Below, in pieces: positions 51,172 to 60,771 of a stretch of 64,000 nt of DNA. The notes below the pieces were generated by a model. The model did no database searches and had not been told where the DNA came from. It saw only the letters and a list, made by a program, of their open reading frames with translations. Each line of letters starts with the position of its first letter. Positions within the stretch are counted from its first letter, which is position 1. Source of the DNA: Serratia fonticola (lineage in GTDB: Bacteria; Pseudomonadota; Gammaproteobacteria; Enterobacterales; Enterobacteriaceae); the NCBI RefSeq assembly GCF_001006005.1, contig NZ_CP011254.1, positions 4,898,001 to 4,962,000 of the forward strand, in the 5' to 3' direction. The position numbers and the translations under genes are program-made.

Positions 51172-53478
51172 ATGAAATTTAAACCGTCAATCAAGCCTTA
51201 TCGCGGCGCGGCGGGCGGCTGGGGCTCATTGGAAGCCACCACCCGCTATGTGTTCGATAGCAAACAGGCGCTGAAAAATCTGCGCAACCTGATGCGCGTT
51301 AACAAAGCGCGCGGTTTTGACTGCCCCGGCTGCGCCTGGGGCGATGACAACCACAGCACCTTCAGCTTCTGCGAGAACGGGGCCAAGGCGGTCAGTTGGG
51401 AGGCAACCCGCAATGCGGTTGAACCGGCATTCTTTGCTGCCCACAGCGTCAGCACCCTGCGCGAGCAGAGCGACTACTTTCTGGAGTATCAAGGCCGTTT
51501 GACGCACCCGATGCGCTACGACGCCAAGACCGATCGCTATCAGCCCATCACCTGGCCGGATGCCCTAAAACTGATCGCCAGCCATATCCAGGCAATGGAT
51601 AACCCCAACCAGATTGAGCTGTACACCTCAGGGCGCGCCAGCAATGAAGCCTCCTACCTTTATCAGCTGTTTGGTCGGATGCTGGGCACCAGCAACTTCC
51701 CGGATTGTTCCAATATGTGCCACGAAGCCAGTGGCGTTGGCCTCAAGCAGAGCATCGGCGTCGGTAAAGGCACCATCCGTATGGATGACTTCGAACAGGC
51801 CGATGCGATTTTTGTGTTTGGCCAAAATCCCGGTACCAACCATCCACGCATGCTGCACAGCCTGAAACACGCGGCCAGCCGCGGCGCGCGCATCGTCAGT
51901 TTCAATACCCTACGCGAACGCGGGTTGGAACGGTTTGCCGATCCACAAAACCCGATCCAGATGCTGACACCTAAGTCCTCCCCCATCAGTTCGGCCTACT
52001 TCCAGCCCAACCTGGGTGGCGATATGGCGGCGGTGCGCGGCATGGTGAAGGCGCTACTGGAAACCCACCGCCAGCGGTTAGCCGCCAACGAGACAGGGTT
52101 GTTCGATCAGTCGTTTATCGATTGGCATTGCGTGGGCATCGAAGATTATCTGGCTCAGGTGGATGCCACCTCATGGCAACAGATCACCACGCAATCCGGG
52201 TTGAGTGAATCCCAACTGCGCCATGCGGCCACGATTTACCAAGGCGCAGAGCGTGTTATCTGCACCTGGGCGATGGGCGTCACACAGCATAAGCATTCCG
52301 TACCGACGGTGCGCGAGATCACCAACCTGCAGTTGTTGTTCGGCCAGTTAGGCAAGCCAGGCGCGGGCCTGTGCCCGGTACGCGGCCACAGCAACGTGCA
52401 AGGCAACCGCACCATGGGCATCGATGAGAAAGCGCCCAAGGCGCTGCTGGATAGCCTGGAGCAACACTTTGGCTTTAGCCCCCGCCGCGAGATGGGCCAC
52501 AATACGGTCGAAGCCATTGAAGCGATGCTGCGTGGTGAGGTCAAGGTGCTGATTGCGCTGGGAGGTAATCTGGCAGCAGCAGCTCCGGATACCGAGCGTA
52601 CCGCTCAAGCCCTGCGCCGCTGTGACTTGACGGTGCATATCAGCACCAAGCTGAACCGCAGCCATCTGATCACCGGCAAAGACGCACTGATCCTGCCGAC
52701 GCTGGGGCGTACCGAACTGGATATGCAGGCCAGCGGCCCGCAATACATCACGGTGGAGGACTCATTCAGCATGGTGCACGCCTCTGAAGGCATCGGCAAA
52801 CCGCTGGCAGATACCCAGCGTTCTGAAACTGCGATTGTCTGCGGCATTGCCGACGCGGTACTGGGCAACCAACAGCTGGACTGGTTGGAGCTGGCCGACG
52901 ATTATTCACTGATCCGCCAGCATATTCAGGCCACCATTCCCGGTTTTGACGATTTTAACCAACGTTGCGAGCTACCTGGGGGGTTCTATCTGGGCAACGC
53001 CGCTGCCGAATTGCGCTTTGCAACTCAGAGCGGCAAAGCCGAGTTCTGTGCCGCTCCGCTACCCGATACGTTGTTCCCGCAAATCGGGGCGGAAAAAGCG
53101 CCGTTCGTGCTGCAAACCCTGCGTTCACACGATCAGTACAACACCACCATCTATGGACTGGACGATCGCTATCGTGGCGTTTACGGCCAGCGCGAGGTGC
53201 TGTTTATTCATCCGGAAGATTTGGCCGATCTTGGCCTGCAGGATGGGGAGTTGGTGGAAATCGAAACCTTATGGAACGATGGCATAACCAGAAAGGTCAG
53301 CGGCTTCAAGCTGGTTAGCTACGATATCCCACGCGGTAATCTGGCGGCCTACTATCCAGAAACCAACCCGCTGGTGCCGCTGGCCAGTTTTGGTGATGGC
53401 ACCGGCACGCCGACTTCCAAATCGGTTCCCGTCGCCATCCGCCGCTGCGCTCAACCCCCTACGTTGCGTATTGTTTAG
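51172..53478 (+). CDS. FdhF/YdeP-family molybdopterin oxidoreductase
   Basis: The 768-residue protein matches the YdeP layout of the formate-dehydrogenase-alpha-like family: an N-terminal PYRGAAGGWGSLEATT segment, FDCPGCAWGD (Cys51, Cys54), FCENGAKA (Cys67), the molybdopterin-binding region with SNMCHEASG (Cys183), and the C-terminal MoCoBD domain (TLRSHDQYNTTIYGLDDRYRGVYGQR). E. coli YdeP is linked to acid resistance; the substrate of the family is unknown. There is no Tat signal, so it is cytosolic. It is governed probably by the divergent LysR gene. A symmetrical repeat follows its stop. Confidence 0.88.
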   Translation: MKFKPSIKPYRGAAGGWGSLEATTRYVFDSKQALKNLRNLMRVNKARGFDCPGCAWGDDNHSTFSFCENGAKAVSWEATRNAVEPAFFAAHSVSTLREQSDYFLEYQGRLTHPMRYDAKTDRYQPITWPDALKLIASHIQAMDNPNQIELYTSGRASNEASYLYQLFGRMLGTSNFPDCSNMCHEASGVGLKQSIGVGKGTIRMDDFEQADAIFVFGQNPGTNHPRMLHSLKHAASRGARIVSFNTLRERGLERFADPQNPIQMLTPKSSPISSAYFQPNLGGDMAAVRGMVKALLETHRQRLAANETGLFDQSFIDWHCVGIEDYLAQVDATSWQQITTQSGLSESQLRHAATIYQGAERVICTWAMGVTQHKHSVPTVREITNLQLLFGQLGKPGAGLCPVRGHSNVQGNRTMGIDEKAPKALLDSLEQHFGFSPRREMGHNTVEAIEAMLRGEVKVLIALGGNLAAAAPDTERTAQALRRCDLTVHISTKLNRSHLITGKDALILPTLGRTELDMQASGPQYITVEDSFSMVHASEGIGKPLADTQRSETAIVCGIADAVLGNQQLDWLELADDYSLIRQHIQATIPGFDDFNQRCELPGGFYLGNAAAELRFATQSGKAEFCAAPLPDTLFPQIGAEKAPFVLQTLRSHDQYNTTIYGLDDRYRGVYGQREVLFIHPEDLADLGLQDGELVEIETLWNDGITRKVSGFKLVSYDIPRGNLAAYYPETNPLVPLASFGDGTGTPTSKSVPVAIRRCAQPPTLRIV

Positions 53479-53503
53479 TCTATTAAGAGAAGCTCTAGAT
53501 ATT

Positions 53504-53539
53504 CAGTCTCAACCCTACTTCATCAGGTGGTTGAGACTG
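53504..53539. terminator. Long stem-loop between convergent molybdoenzyme and SDR genes
   Basis: CAGTCTCAACC and GGTTGAGACTG form an 11-bp perfect stem around a 14-base loop. There is no T-tract, so Rho-independent termination is doubtful, but the place between two convergent stops fits a bidirectional end. Confidence 0.5.
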
Positions 53540-53569
53540 AGAATGTTCACTTTTAAATGGCAACAATAG

Positions 53570-54529
53570 CTAGCTCTCAGGGAATGCATTCACGCCGGTA
53601 AGCTTGGCCGTGAAAGACCATAATTTTAATGCCTCTGCAGGATCAATCGCATATTCGCAAACGCCTACAAATGGCTCATCATAATCAGACGCCAGACCGG
53701 CTACATCGCAATCCTCGCAATAAAGCCCTCCGAGGCCGTCCAGCAAAGGACTTGTTGCAGCCCAAATCTCAGTGGCAGCCCCTTGGGCTGGGGATTTAAA
53801 GCTGGGATCGATGGGGTTACCCTCCAAATCTAGCCAACCTTCCCCGATCATTTCCTCATTTGTCAGGTGACGCTGCAGTGGGGTAAATATTTTACCCGGG
53901 TGCAGTGAGAAAGCGTGAATATCCCGACTTTTACCATAATTATCCAGTTGAAGCGCAAATAGAATATTGGCCGTTTTTGACTGACCATATGCGAGCCATT
54001 TGTCGTAACCTTTAGTAAACTGAATATCGTCCCATCGGATGGGTGAATTATGATGGCCAGCGGATGAAACGCAAACCACTCTGCCGCCGGGACGTATGTT
54101 ATTCCAAATAAGATTTACCAGAACATAGTGTCCAACGTGGTTGGTTGCAAACTGGCATTCCCACCCCGGGCCGACTCGACGTTCTGGACAGGCCATAATA
54201 CCTGCATTGCAAATGACATAGTCAAAGGCATAGCCGTTAGCAGCAATGATAGAGGCCAGATTTCTAACCGATAAAAGGTCTGAAAGCTCGATCGGCAATA
54301 GTGTAATATTGGCAAGCTCATTTAGCGCTTTTGCGGCGCTCTCGACGTTGCGAGCAGCAACAAAAACGTGCACACCTGCGGAAGAAAGCGCTTTTGTCGC
54401 TTCCAAACCCAAGCCTGAGTGCCCGCCTGTAATTAGCGCCGTCTTACCCTTGAGATTAAGACCGGAAAGAACATCAACAGCGTTGGTTAACTTACCGAAC
54501 CCTGATTGGATTGATTCTTGTACTCTCAT
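53570..54529 (-). CDS. Short-chain dehydrogenase/reductase (SDR)
   Basis: The 319-residue protein is an extended-length classical SDR. It has the cofactor motif ALITGGHSGLGLEATKAL (about residues 31-48), NAG at CNAGIMA, a catalytic Ser in VCVSSAGHHN, and the active-site YGQSKTANILFA (YxxxK). It resembles retinol-dehydrogenase/protochlorophyllide-reductase-like SDRs in bacteria. The gene is noticeably richer in A+T than rnb and the molybdoenzyme gene, suggesting separate acquisition. Substrate unknown. The ribosome site is GGGGG about 4 bases upstream of the ATG. Confidence 0.86.
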   Translation of the reverse strand: MRVQESIQSGFGKLTNAVDVLSGLNLKGKTALITGGHSGLGLEATKALSSAGVHVFVAARNVESAAKALNELANITLLPIELSDLLSVRNLASIIAANGYAFDYVICNAGIMACPERRVGPGWECQFATNHVGHYVLVNLIWNNIRPGGRVVCVSSAGHHNSPIRWDDIQFTKGYDKWLAYGQSKTANILFALQLDNYGKSRDIHAFSLHPGKIFTPLQRHLTNEEMIGEGWLDLEGNPIDPSFKSPAQGAATEIWAATSPLLDGLGGLYCEDCDVAGLASDYDEPFVGVCEYAIDPAEALKLWSFTAKLTGVNAFPES

Positions 54530-54722
54530 GATCCCCCCTTACCCTTAGTAGTCTGATGAAGGTAACACCCAAGGCCTTTGCACTACGGCTTTTTCTTGCG
54601 GACTGCATAATTATCGCGAGCCATCGTCGGAAAAGCGTGACGTTTGGCTTGCCCGCAAGGAGTGATTCGCGTAAAACTGTCAGCCGCAAATCTTGCCACT
54701 CACAACCCATTCACTGGACGAT

Positions 54723-56657
54723 ATGTTTCAAGATAACCCGCTGCTGGCGCAGCTTAAACAGCAACTTCACTCTCAAACCCCGCGTGTTGAAGGCGTAGTA
54801 AAAGGGACTGAGAAAGGTTTTGGCTTTTTAGAAGTCGACGGGCAGAAAAGTTACTTCATTCCGCCGCCGTACATGAAAAAAGTCATGCATGGGGATCGTA
54901 TCGTCGCCACCCTGCATACCGAAAAAGAGCGCGAAATCGCTGAACCGGAAACCCTGGTTGAGCCTTTCCTGTCGCGCTTTGTTGGCCGGGTGCAGAAAAA
55001 AGACGATCGCCTGTCGATTATCCCCGATCATCCGTTGCTGAAAGACGCGATCCCATGCCGTCCGGCGCGTGAAGTGACCCATAATTTCCAGGCCGGTGAC
55101 TGGGCCGTCGCAGAAATGCGCCGTCATCCGCTGAAAGGCGATCGCACTTTCAATGCCGATCTGACCCAGTTCATCACCGACGGTGAAGATCACTTCGCGC
55201 CGTGGTGGGTCACGCTGGCTCGTCATAATCTTGAAAAAGAAGCGCCAGACATGGTCGCGATCTCCGAACAAGAGACCGCTCTGGTCCGTGAGGACCTGAC
55301 CGCACTGGACTTCGTCACCATCGATAGCGCCAGCACCGAAGATATGGACGATGCGCTGCACGTGCAAGACAACGGTGACGGCTCGCTGTTGTTGACCATC
55401 GCCATTGCCGATCCTACCGCCTATGTCGAGCAAGGCAGCAATCTGGATGAAATCGCCCGCAAGCGCGCGTTCACCAACTACCTGCCGGGCTTCAATATTC
55501 CGATGTTGCCGCGCGATCTGTCCGACAACCTGTGCTCGCTGCGCCCGAATGAACGCCGCTCGGTGCTGGCTTGCCGCGTGACTATCGCCGCAGACGGTGC
55601 GCTGGGCAACGATATCCATTTCTTCGCAGCCGAAATCGAGTCCAAAGCCAAACTGGTTTATGACGAGGTATCTGACTGGCTGGACGGCATCGCTGGCTGG
55701 CAGCCACCGAGCGAGAGCATCGCACAGCAGATCACCTTGCTTAAACAGGTTTGCGATGCACGCAGCGCCTGGCGCCATCAGCATGCGCTGGTATTCAAGG
55801 ATCGCCCGGACTACCGCTTTGTCCTCGGCGAGAAAGGCGAAGTGCTGGACATCGTTACCGAACAGCGTCGCACCGCCAACCGTATTGTTGAAGAATGCAT
55901 GATCGCTGCCAACGTCTGTGCCGCCCTGGTGCTGCGCGATCGTTTGGGCTTTGGCATCTATAACGTGCATAACGGCTTTGATCCGGCCCTGGTTGAGCAA
56001 GCGGTCACCGTATTGCAGGCCAACGGCGTTGAAGCCGATGCCGAGAAGCTGCTGACCCTGGAAGGATTCTGCGAACTGCGCCGTCACCTCGACTCGCAGC
56101 CAACCCAGTTCCTGGACAGCCGTATCCGCCGCTTCCAGACCTTTGCCGAGATCAGCACCACGCCTGGCCCGCACTTCGGTCTGGGGCTGGAGGCATATGC
56201 CACCTGGACCTCTCCGATCCGTAAGTATGGCGATATGGTCAACCATCGTCTGCTGAAAGCCATTATCAGCGAGCAAGCGGCGGAAAAACCGCAGGACGAC
56301 GTCACCGTACAGTTGGCCGAACGTCGCCGTTTGAACCGCATGGCTGAGCGCGACGTTGGTGACTGGTTGTATGCCCGTTTCCTCAAGGATAAGGCCGGAA
56401 CCGATGAGCGCTTCAACGCCGAGATCATCGACGTTACCCGTGGCGGCCTGCGCGTACGCCTGCTGGACAACGGCGCGATGGCCTTTATCCCTGCCCCGTT
56501 CATCCACGCGGTTCGCGACGAGATGGTGTGTAGCCAAGAGACCGGCACCGTGCAGGTGAAGGGTGAAGTGGTTTATCGCCAGAGCGATAGTTTGCAGGTG
56601 AACATTGCCGAAGTGCGCATGGAAACCCGCAGCGTGATAGCCAGGCCCGTAGCCTAA
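54723..56657 (+). CDS. rnb: Exoribonuclease II (RNase II)
   Basis: I use the ATG at 54723 ([21 protein letters not shown]), which gives 644 residues, exactly the E. coli RNase II length; a 10-codon longer frame is rejected. Domains are two N-terminal cold-shock domains, the RNB catalytic domain with the acidic cluster [14 protein letters not shown], and a C-terminal S1 domain ([27 protein letters not shown]). It degrades single-stranded RNA 3' to 5', with Mg2+, in the cytosol. It is monocistronic, with a strong terminator. Confidence 0.97.
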   Translation: MFQDNPLLAQLKQQLHSQTPRVEGVVKGTEKGFGFLEVDGQKSYFIPPPYMKKVMHGDRIVATLHTEKEREIAEPETLVEPFLSRFVGRVQKKDDRLSIIPDHPLLKDAIPCRPAREVTHNFQAGDWAVAEMRRHPLKGDRTFNADLTQFITDGEDHFAPWWVTLARHNLEKEAPDMVAISEQETALVREDLTALDFVTIDSASTEDMDDALHVQDNGDGSLLLTIAIADPTAYVEQGSNLDEIARKRAFTNYLPGFNIPMLPRDLSDNLCSLRPNERRSVLACRVTIAADGALGNDIHFFAAEIESKAKLVYDEVSDWLDGIAGWQPPSESIAQQITLLKQVCDARSAWRHQHALVFKDRPDYRFVLGEKGEVLDIVTEQRRTANRIVEECMIAANVCAALVLRDRLGFGIYNVHNGFDPALVEQAVTVLQANGVEADAEKLLTLEGFCELRRHLDSQPTQFLDSRIRRFQTFAEISTTPGPHFGLGLEAYATWTSPIRKYGDMVNHRLLKAIISEQAAEKPQDDVTVQLAERRRLNRMAERDVGDWLYARFLKDKAGTDERFNAEIIDVTRGGLRVRLLDNGAMAFIPAPFIHAVRDEMVCSQETGTVQVKGEVVYRQSDSLQVNIAEVRMETRSVIARPVA

Positions 56658-56674
56658 CGTTATCTCGTTCGATC

Positions 56675-56703
56675 AAGGCGATACTTCGGTATCGCCTTTT
56701 TTT
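56675..56703 (+). terminator. Rho-independent terminator of rnb
   Basis: AAGGCGATAC-TTCG-GTATCGCCTT, a 10-bp stem with an extra-stable UUCG tetraloop, followed by a run of T. It begins 18 bases after the rnb stop. Confidence 0.95.
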
Positions 56704-56897
56704 ATGCCCGCACCTACCTATTCTGCCCCCGCATGGCACGCTTCTTTCAGCAAACTCCAACTGAGCTCACATTTCTGATCCGACCAGCCACCGTCCGCGT
56801 TTAAACCTCCTACGTTTAATGAGTCGTTAACTTTTTGACGTACTCACAAACTAAAAAAATCACCTTTCTACCTCTGCACAACAAGGAGTTGCGGAAC

Positions 56898-58964
56898 ATG
56901 AAAAACGTCAAGTCAGCCATCATCTGGCTCGCGGTGGCGCTGGTCGGTGCCTTCGCTTTCGGCATGCTGGCTTTGAGCCGCGGAGAGCACGTCAACGCTG
57001 TCTGGCTAGTGGTGGCTTCCGTCGCCTGCTACAGCATTGCCTACCGCTTCTATAGCCGGTTTATTGCCAAGAACGTCTTTGAACTCGATGACCGTCGGTT
57101 AACGCCAGCGGAGCGCCATAACGATGGCCTGGACTACGTACCCACCAACAAATGGGTGCTGTTTGGTCACCACTTTGCCGCCATTGCCGGTGCTGGCCCG
57201 CTGGTAGGACCGATCCTGGCGGCGCAGATGGGCTTCCTGCCTGGCACCATCTGGATATTGGTTGGGGTGATGCTGGCTGGTGCGGTGCAAGATTTCCTGA
57301 TCCTGTTTATCTCCACCCGCCGCGACGGACGCTCGCTGGGGGAAATGGCCAAGCAGGAGTTGGGTGCCTTTGCCGGTGTGGTAACCATGCTGGGGGCACT
57401 TGGGGTGATGATCATCATCCTCTCGGCGCTGGCGTTGGTGGTCGTTAAAGCGCTGGCAGACAGCCCTTGGGGTCTGTTCACCATTGCTGCCACCATCCCG
57501 ATTGCGCTGTTTATGGGCGTTTACATGCGCTTTATCCGTCCGGGCAAGATTGCCGAGGTTTCGCTGATCGGCTTTGTGCTGATGATGATGGCGATCATCT
57601 ACGGTGGCAACATCGCCATGCACCCATACTGGGGGCCGTTCTTTACCCTGCACGGCACCACCCTGACCTGGGTGCTGGTGATTTATGGTTTTGTCGCCTC
57701 GGTGTTGCCGGTGTGGTTGCTGCTGGCTCCGCGTGACTATCTTTCTACCTTCTTGAAAATCGGTGTGATCGTGGGGCTGGCGGTGGGCATTGTGTTCGCG
57801 ATGCCGGAAATGAGAATGCCAGCGGTGTCACGCTTTATCGATGGCAGCGGCCCGGTGTTTGCCGGTTCACTGTTCCCGTTCCTGTTTATTACCATTGCCT
57901 GTGGCGCAATCTCCGGGTTCCATGCCCTGGTCTCCAGTGGCACCACGCCGAAGCTGGTTGAGCGTGAGAGCCATATCCGCTTCATCGGCTACGGCGGCAT
58001 GCTGATGGAATCCTTCGTGGCCATCATGGCGCTGATTTGCGCTTCGGTGATCGACCCAGGCGTCTACTTTGCCATGAACTCACCGGCAGCGCTGATCGGC
58101 ACCACGGTGGAAAGTGCTTCACAGGCAATTAACAGCTGGGGCTTTATGGTCACCCCGGAAACGCTGACGCAGATTGCCCATGATGTGGGCGAGAAGTCGG
58201 TGCTGTCCAGAGCCGGTGGCGCGCCAACCTTTGCCGTTGGCATGGCACATATCATCAGCGAGGTGTTTAACAGCCGCGCGATGATGGCCTTCTGGTATCA
58301 CTTTGCCATCCTGTTTGAAGCCCTGTTTATCCTCACTGCGGTGGATGCGGGCACCCGCGCCTGTCGCTTTATGGTGCAGGATCTGGTTGGCGTAGCCATT
58401 CCACGGCTGGCGAACAACCGCTCCTGGTTCGGTAACCTGGCTGGCACTACCGTGGCCGTGGCCGGTTGGGGCTTCTTCGTTTATCAAGGCGTCGTGGATC
58501 CGTTAGGTGGGATCAATACGCTGTGGCCGCTGTTCGGCATTGGTAACCAGATGTTGGCTTCAATGGCGCTGATCCTGGGCACCGTGGTGCTGTTCAAAAT
58601 GAAGAAACAGCGTTACGCCTGGGTGACCATTCTGCCGACCATCTGGCTGTTTATCACCTCAATGACGGCGGGCTGGCAGAAGATTTTCCATGAGAAACCG
58701 AGCATCGGCTTCCTGGCGCAGGCGAAGAAATTCTCTGCCGGGATTGAATCGAACACGGTTATCGCCCCGGCCAAATCCATTGCGGATATGCAGACCATCG
58801 TGTTTGCCAATCAGATTAACGCCGCGTTGTGCGCCTTCTTTATGCTGGTTGCGGTGACGATGCTGGTTTCGGCCTTCTTCGTGGTGCGCCGGGCGTTGAG
58901 TTCCAAAACGCCTACGGTACGTGAAAGCACGATTGTACTGCGTGAGGAAACCGGGCGTATCTAA
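56898..58964 (+). CDS. cstA: CstA-family carbon starvation carrier (pyruvate/peptide uptake)
   Basis: I start at the ATG at 56898 (AAGGAG about 9 bases before), giving 688 residues; the longer frame adds 21 unsupported residues. The protein has many transmembrane helices and the family signatures YVPTNKWVLFGHHFAAIAGAGPLVGP, LAPRDYLSTFLKIG and SGFHALVSSGTTPK. It is closer to E. coli CstA (701) than to BtsT (716) in the segments I can compare. These are pyruvate:H+ symporters, with CstA also linked to peptide use in starvation. The usual small partner gene ybdD is absent here. I did not see a clear CRP site. It is convergent with fsaA. Confidence 0.88.
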   Translation: MKNVKSAIIWLAVALVGAFAFGMLALSRGEHVNAVWLVVASVACYSIAYRFYSRFIAKNVFELDDRRLTPAERHNDGLDYVPTNKWVLFGHHFAAIAGAGPLVGPILAAQMGFLPGTIWILVGVMLAGAVQDFLILFISTRRDGRSLGEMAKQELGAFAGVVTMLGALGVMIIILSALALVVVKALADSPWGLFTIAATIPIALFMGVYMRFIRPGKIAEVSLIGFVLMMMAIIYGGNIAMHPYWGPFFTLHGTTLTWVLVIYGFVASVLPVWLLLAPRDYLSTFLKIGVIVGLAVGIVFAMPEMRMPAVSRFIDGSGPVFAGSLFPFLFITIACGAISGFHALVSSGTTPKLVERESHIRFIGYGGMLMESFVAIMALICASVIDPGVYFAMNSPAALIGTTVESASQAINSWGFMVTPETLTQIAHDVGEKSVLSRAGGAPTFAVGMAHIISEVFNSRAMMAFWYHFAILFEALFILTAVDAGTRACRFMVQDLVGVAIPRLANNRSWFGNLAGTTVAVAGWGFFVYQGVVDPLGGINTLWPLFGIGNQMLASMALILGTVVLFKMKKQRYAWVTILPTIWLFITSMTAGWQKIFHEKPSIGFLAQAKKFSAGIESNTVIAPAKSIADMQTIVFANQINAALCAFFMLVAVTMLVSAFFVVRRALSSKTPTVRESTIVLREETGRI

Positions 58965-58982
58965 CTGAACGGGCGCTCTACA

Positions 58983-59044
58983 GGATGAGCCGGTGAAACT
59001 GGCTCATCGAATCCCTACAAGGGCGGCCAGGTGCCGCCCTTTTC
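58983..59044. terminator. Two hairpins between cstA and fsaA
   Basis: GATGAGCC/GGCTCATC (58983-59009) is followed by AAGGGCGGC-CAGGT-GCCGCCCTT with a short T-run (59019-59044). The second is a good intrinsic terminator for cstA, and its mirror symmetry may also end the convergent fsaA transcript. Confidence 0.8.
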
Positions 59045-59052
59045 AATGCATT

Positions 59053-59718
59053 TTAGCTTATCAGCGTCGTGCCGAAAGCTCCCTGCCAATCCTGTTCAAA
59101 CTTCTCTACCGCCGCCTGAACCGCCGGGGTAGAAATAAACTGTTCTGCCACGTCCACCGGTAAAGTGATCGACTGACAGCCCGCCAACAGACACTCCAAC
59201 GCCTGACGTGGCGTTTTGAAGCTGGCCGCCAGCACCTTGGCGTGAGGAGCATGCAGCGATAACAGCTGTTGCAGCTCGTGCACCATTTCAACGCCGTCGC
59301 CACCCTGTGCGTCCAGACGGTTAACGTAAGGTGCCACATACTCTGCCCCGGCCAACGCAGCCAGCAGCCCCTGACCAGCGCCATAAACGGCGGTACCCAA
59401 GGTAGGGATCGACATGGATTTCAGCTTCTTGATTGCCGCCAGCCCCTCTGCGGTGGTGGGGATCTTCACTACCAGGCCCGGCACGCGTTGACTCAGCAGG
59501 ACGGCTTCGGCAACCATACGTTCCGCGTCGTTGGCCATCACCTGGGCAAACAGCTTGCCGGTGCCGCCTAACGCATCACGCAAGGCCGGCAGAACCTCCC
59601 AGATCGGCTTGCCTTCTTTGGCAACAATGCTTGGGTTGGTGGTCACGCCGTGCAGCGGCAAGACGCGCGCCAAACGTTTCACTGCGCTGACGTCGGCAGT
59701 ATCGAGATACAGTTCCAT
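59053..59718 (-). CDS. fsaA: Fructose-6-phosphate aldolase
   Basis: The 221-residue class I aldolase of the transaldolase-like FSA family has its Schiff-base Lys85 in VVKIPTT. It starts [30 protein letters not shown], as E. coli FsaA. It makes or cleaves fructose 6-phosphate to dihydroxyacetone and glyceraldehyde 3-phosphate. As in E. coli, it is divergent from the ybiY-ybiW glycyl-radical genes, here across 146 bases with a perfect FNR site. AGGAG precedes the ATG. The native physiological substrate in this operon context is not known. Confidence 0.95.
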   Translation of the reverse strand: MELYLDTADVSAVKRLARVLPLHGVTTNPSIVAKEGKPIWEVLPALRDALGGTGKLFAQVMANDAERMVAEAVLLSQRVPGLVVKIPTTAEGLAAIKKLKSMSIPTLGTAVYGAGQGLLAALAGAEYVAPYVNRLDAQGGDGVEMVHELQQLLSLHAPHAKVLAASFKTPRQALECLLAGCQSITLPVDVAEQFISTPAVQAAVEKFEQDWQGAFGTTLIS

Positions 59719-59788
59719 AACCTTCTCCTGATTCTTTTGTGGGCAGATTCAAACTCTGAACATAATAAGCGAAAAAAGCCGCCATCAT

Positions 59789-59802
59789 TTGATTAAAATC
59801 AA
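59789..59802. promoter_or_regulatory. Perfect FNR site between fsaA and ybiY
   Basis: TTGAT-TAAA-ATCAA matches the FNR consensus completely. A -10 like TTTAAT at 59825-59830 would put the ybiY start of transcription near 59837, making the FNR centre -41.5, the class II activation position. It could also affect fsaA on the other side. Confidence 0.85.
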
Positions 59803-59864
59803 ATCAACTTTCATTCGAAACCTATTTAATTTACGTAAGAAGATTTAGACTTCACAGGTGACGA

Positions 59865-60767
59865 ATGCTTTTCAATCTACAGCGCTACTCAACACATGAC
59901 GGCCCAGGCATCCGCAGCGTGGTGTTCCTTAAGGGCTGCTCACTTGGCTGCCGCTGGTGCCAGAACCCGGAAAGCCGTTCGCGCCAGCAGGAGCTGCTGT
60001 TTGATGAGCGCCTGTGTCTGGCGGCCTGTACCCTGTGCAGTGAGAGTTGCCCGCACGCTATCACCCGCGTTGACGACAACACCCTAACCCTGCAACGTTC
60101 GTTACTGACTGCCGCCGATTATGACGCATTAAACGGCTGTTGCCCAACCGGCGCGCTGAGCGTCTGCGGCACGGCGCTCGACCTTGATGCGGTGATGGCC
60201 GAAGTGATGCGCGATAAGCCTTACTATCTGCGTACCGGCGGAGGCCTGACGCTGTCCGGCGGTGAACCGTTCATGCAGCCAGAGGTTGCGGCTGAACTGC
60301 TCAAACGCGGGCGCGAGGCCGGTATCCATACCGCCGTAGAATCTTGCCTGCATACGCCTTGGTCCTATATCGAGCCATCTCTGCCCTGGCTAGACCTGAT
60401 GCTGGCGGATCTGAAACACGTCGACCCAGTTCGCTTCAAGCAATGGACCGAAGGCTCCGCCAAACGGGTGATGGATAACTTCCGCCGTTTGGCCGCCGCT
60501 GGCACTCAGATCACCGTGCGGGTGCCGTTAATCCCCGAATTTAACGCCGATCGCGACTCGATCCGCGCCATTACCGACTTTGCCGCCGATGAGATCGGCG
60601 TCAAAGAGATCCATTTTTTACCGTACCACACGCTGGGGATGAATAAATACCATCTGCTTGGCGCGCCTTATTACGCTTCCCGTACCCCACTAGACGACCC
60701 CGAACTGCTGGCCTATGCCGAAGATTACGCCAGCGTCAAAGGTCTGACCGCCATTTTGCGAGGATAA
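59865..60767 (+). CDS. ybiY: Glycyl-radical enzyme activating enzyme YbiY (PflE)
   Basis: The 300-residue radical SAM enzyme has the cluster motif [15 protein letters not shown] (CxxxCxxC, about 25-36), a ferredoxin-like Cys insert ([15 protein letters not shown], plus [11 protein letters not shown]), and [16 protein letters not shown] for SAM binding. It matches E. coli YbiY (308). It installs the glycyl radical on YbiW, 4 bases downstream. AGGTG is the ribosome site. Expression is predicted to be anaerobic through the FNR site. The start follows directly as [18 protein letters not shown]. Confidence 0.95.
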   Translation: MLFNLQRYSTHDGPGIRSVVFLKGCSLGCRWCQNPESRSRQQELLFDERLCLAACTLCSESCPHAITRVDDNTLTLQRSLLTAADYDALNGCCPTGALSVCGTALDLDAVMAEVMRDKPYYLRTGGGLTLSGGEPFMQPEVAAELLKRGREAGIHTAVESCLHTPWSYIEPSLPWLDLMLADLKHVDPVRFKQWTEGSAKRVMDNFRRLAAAGTQITVRVPLIPEFNADRDSIRAITDFAADEIGVKEIHFLPYHTLGMNKYHLLGAPYYASRTPLDDPELLAYAEDYASVKGLTAILRG

Positions 60768-60771
60768 CACC

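Noticed and set aside
54828..56537. 569-codon open frame on the minus strand
   Set aside because: It is antisense to rnb, which is complete with RNB and S1 domains. No motifs seen.
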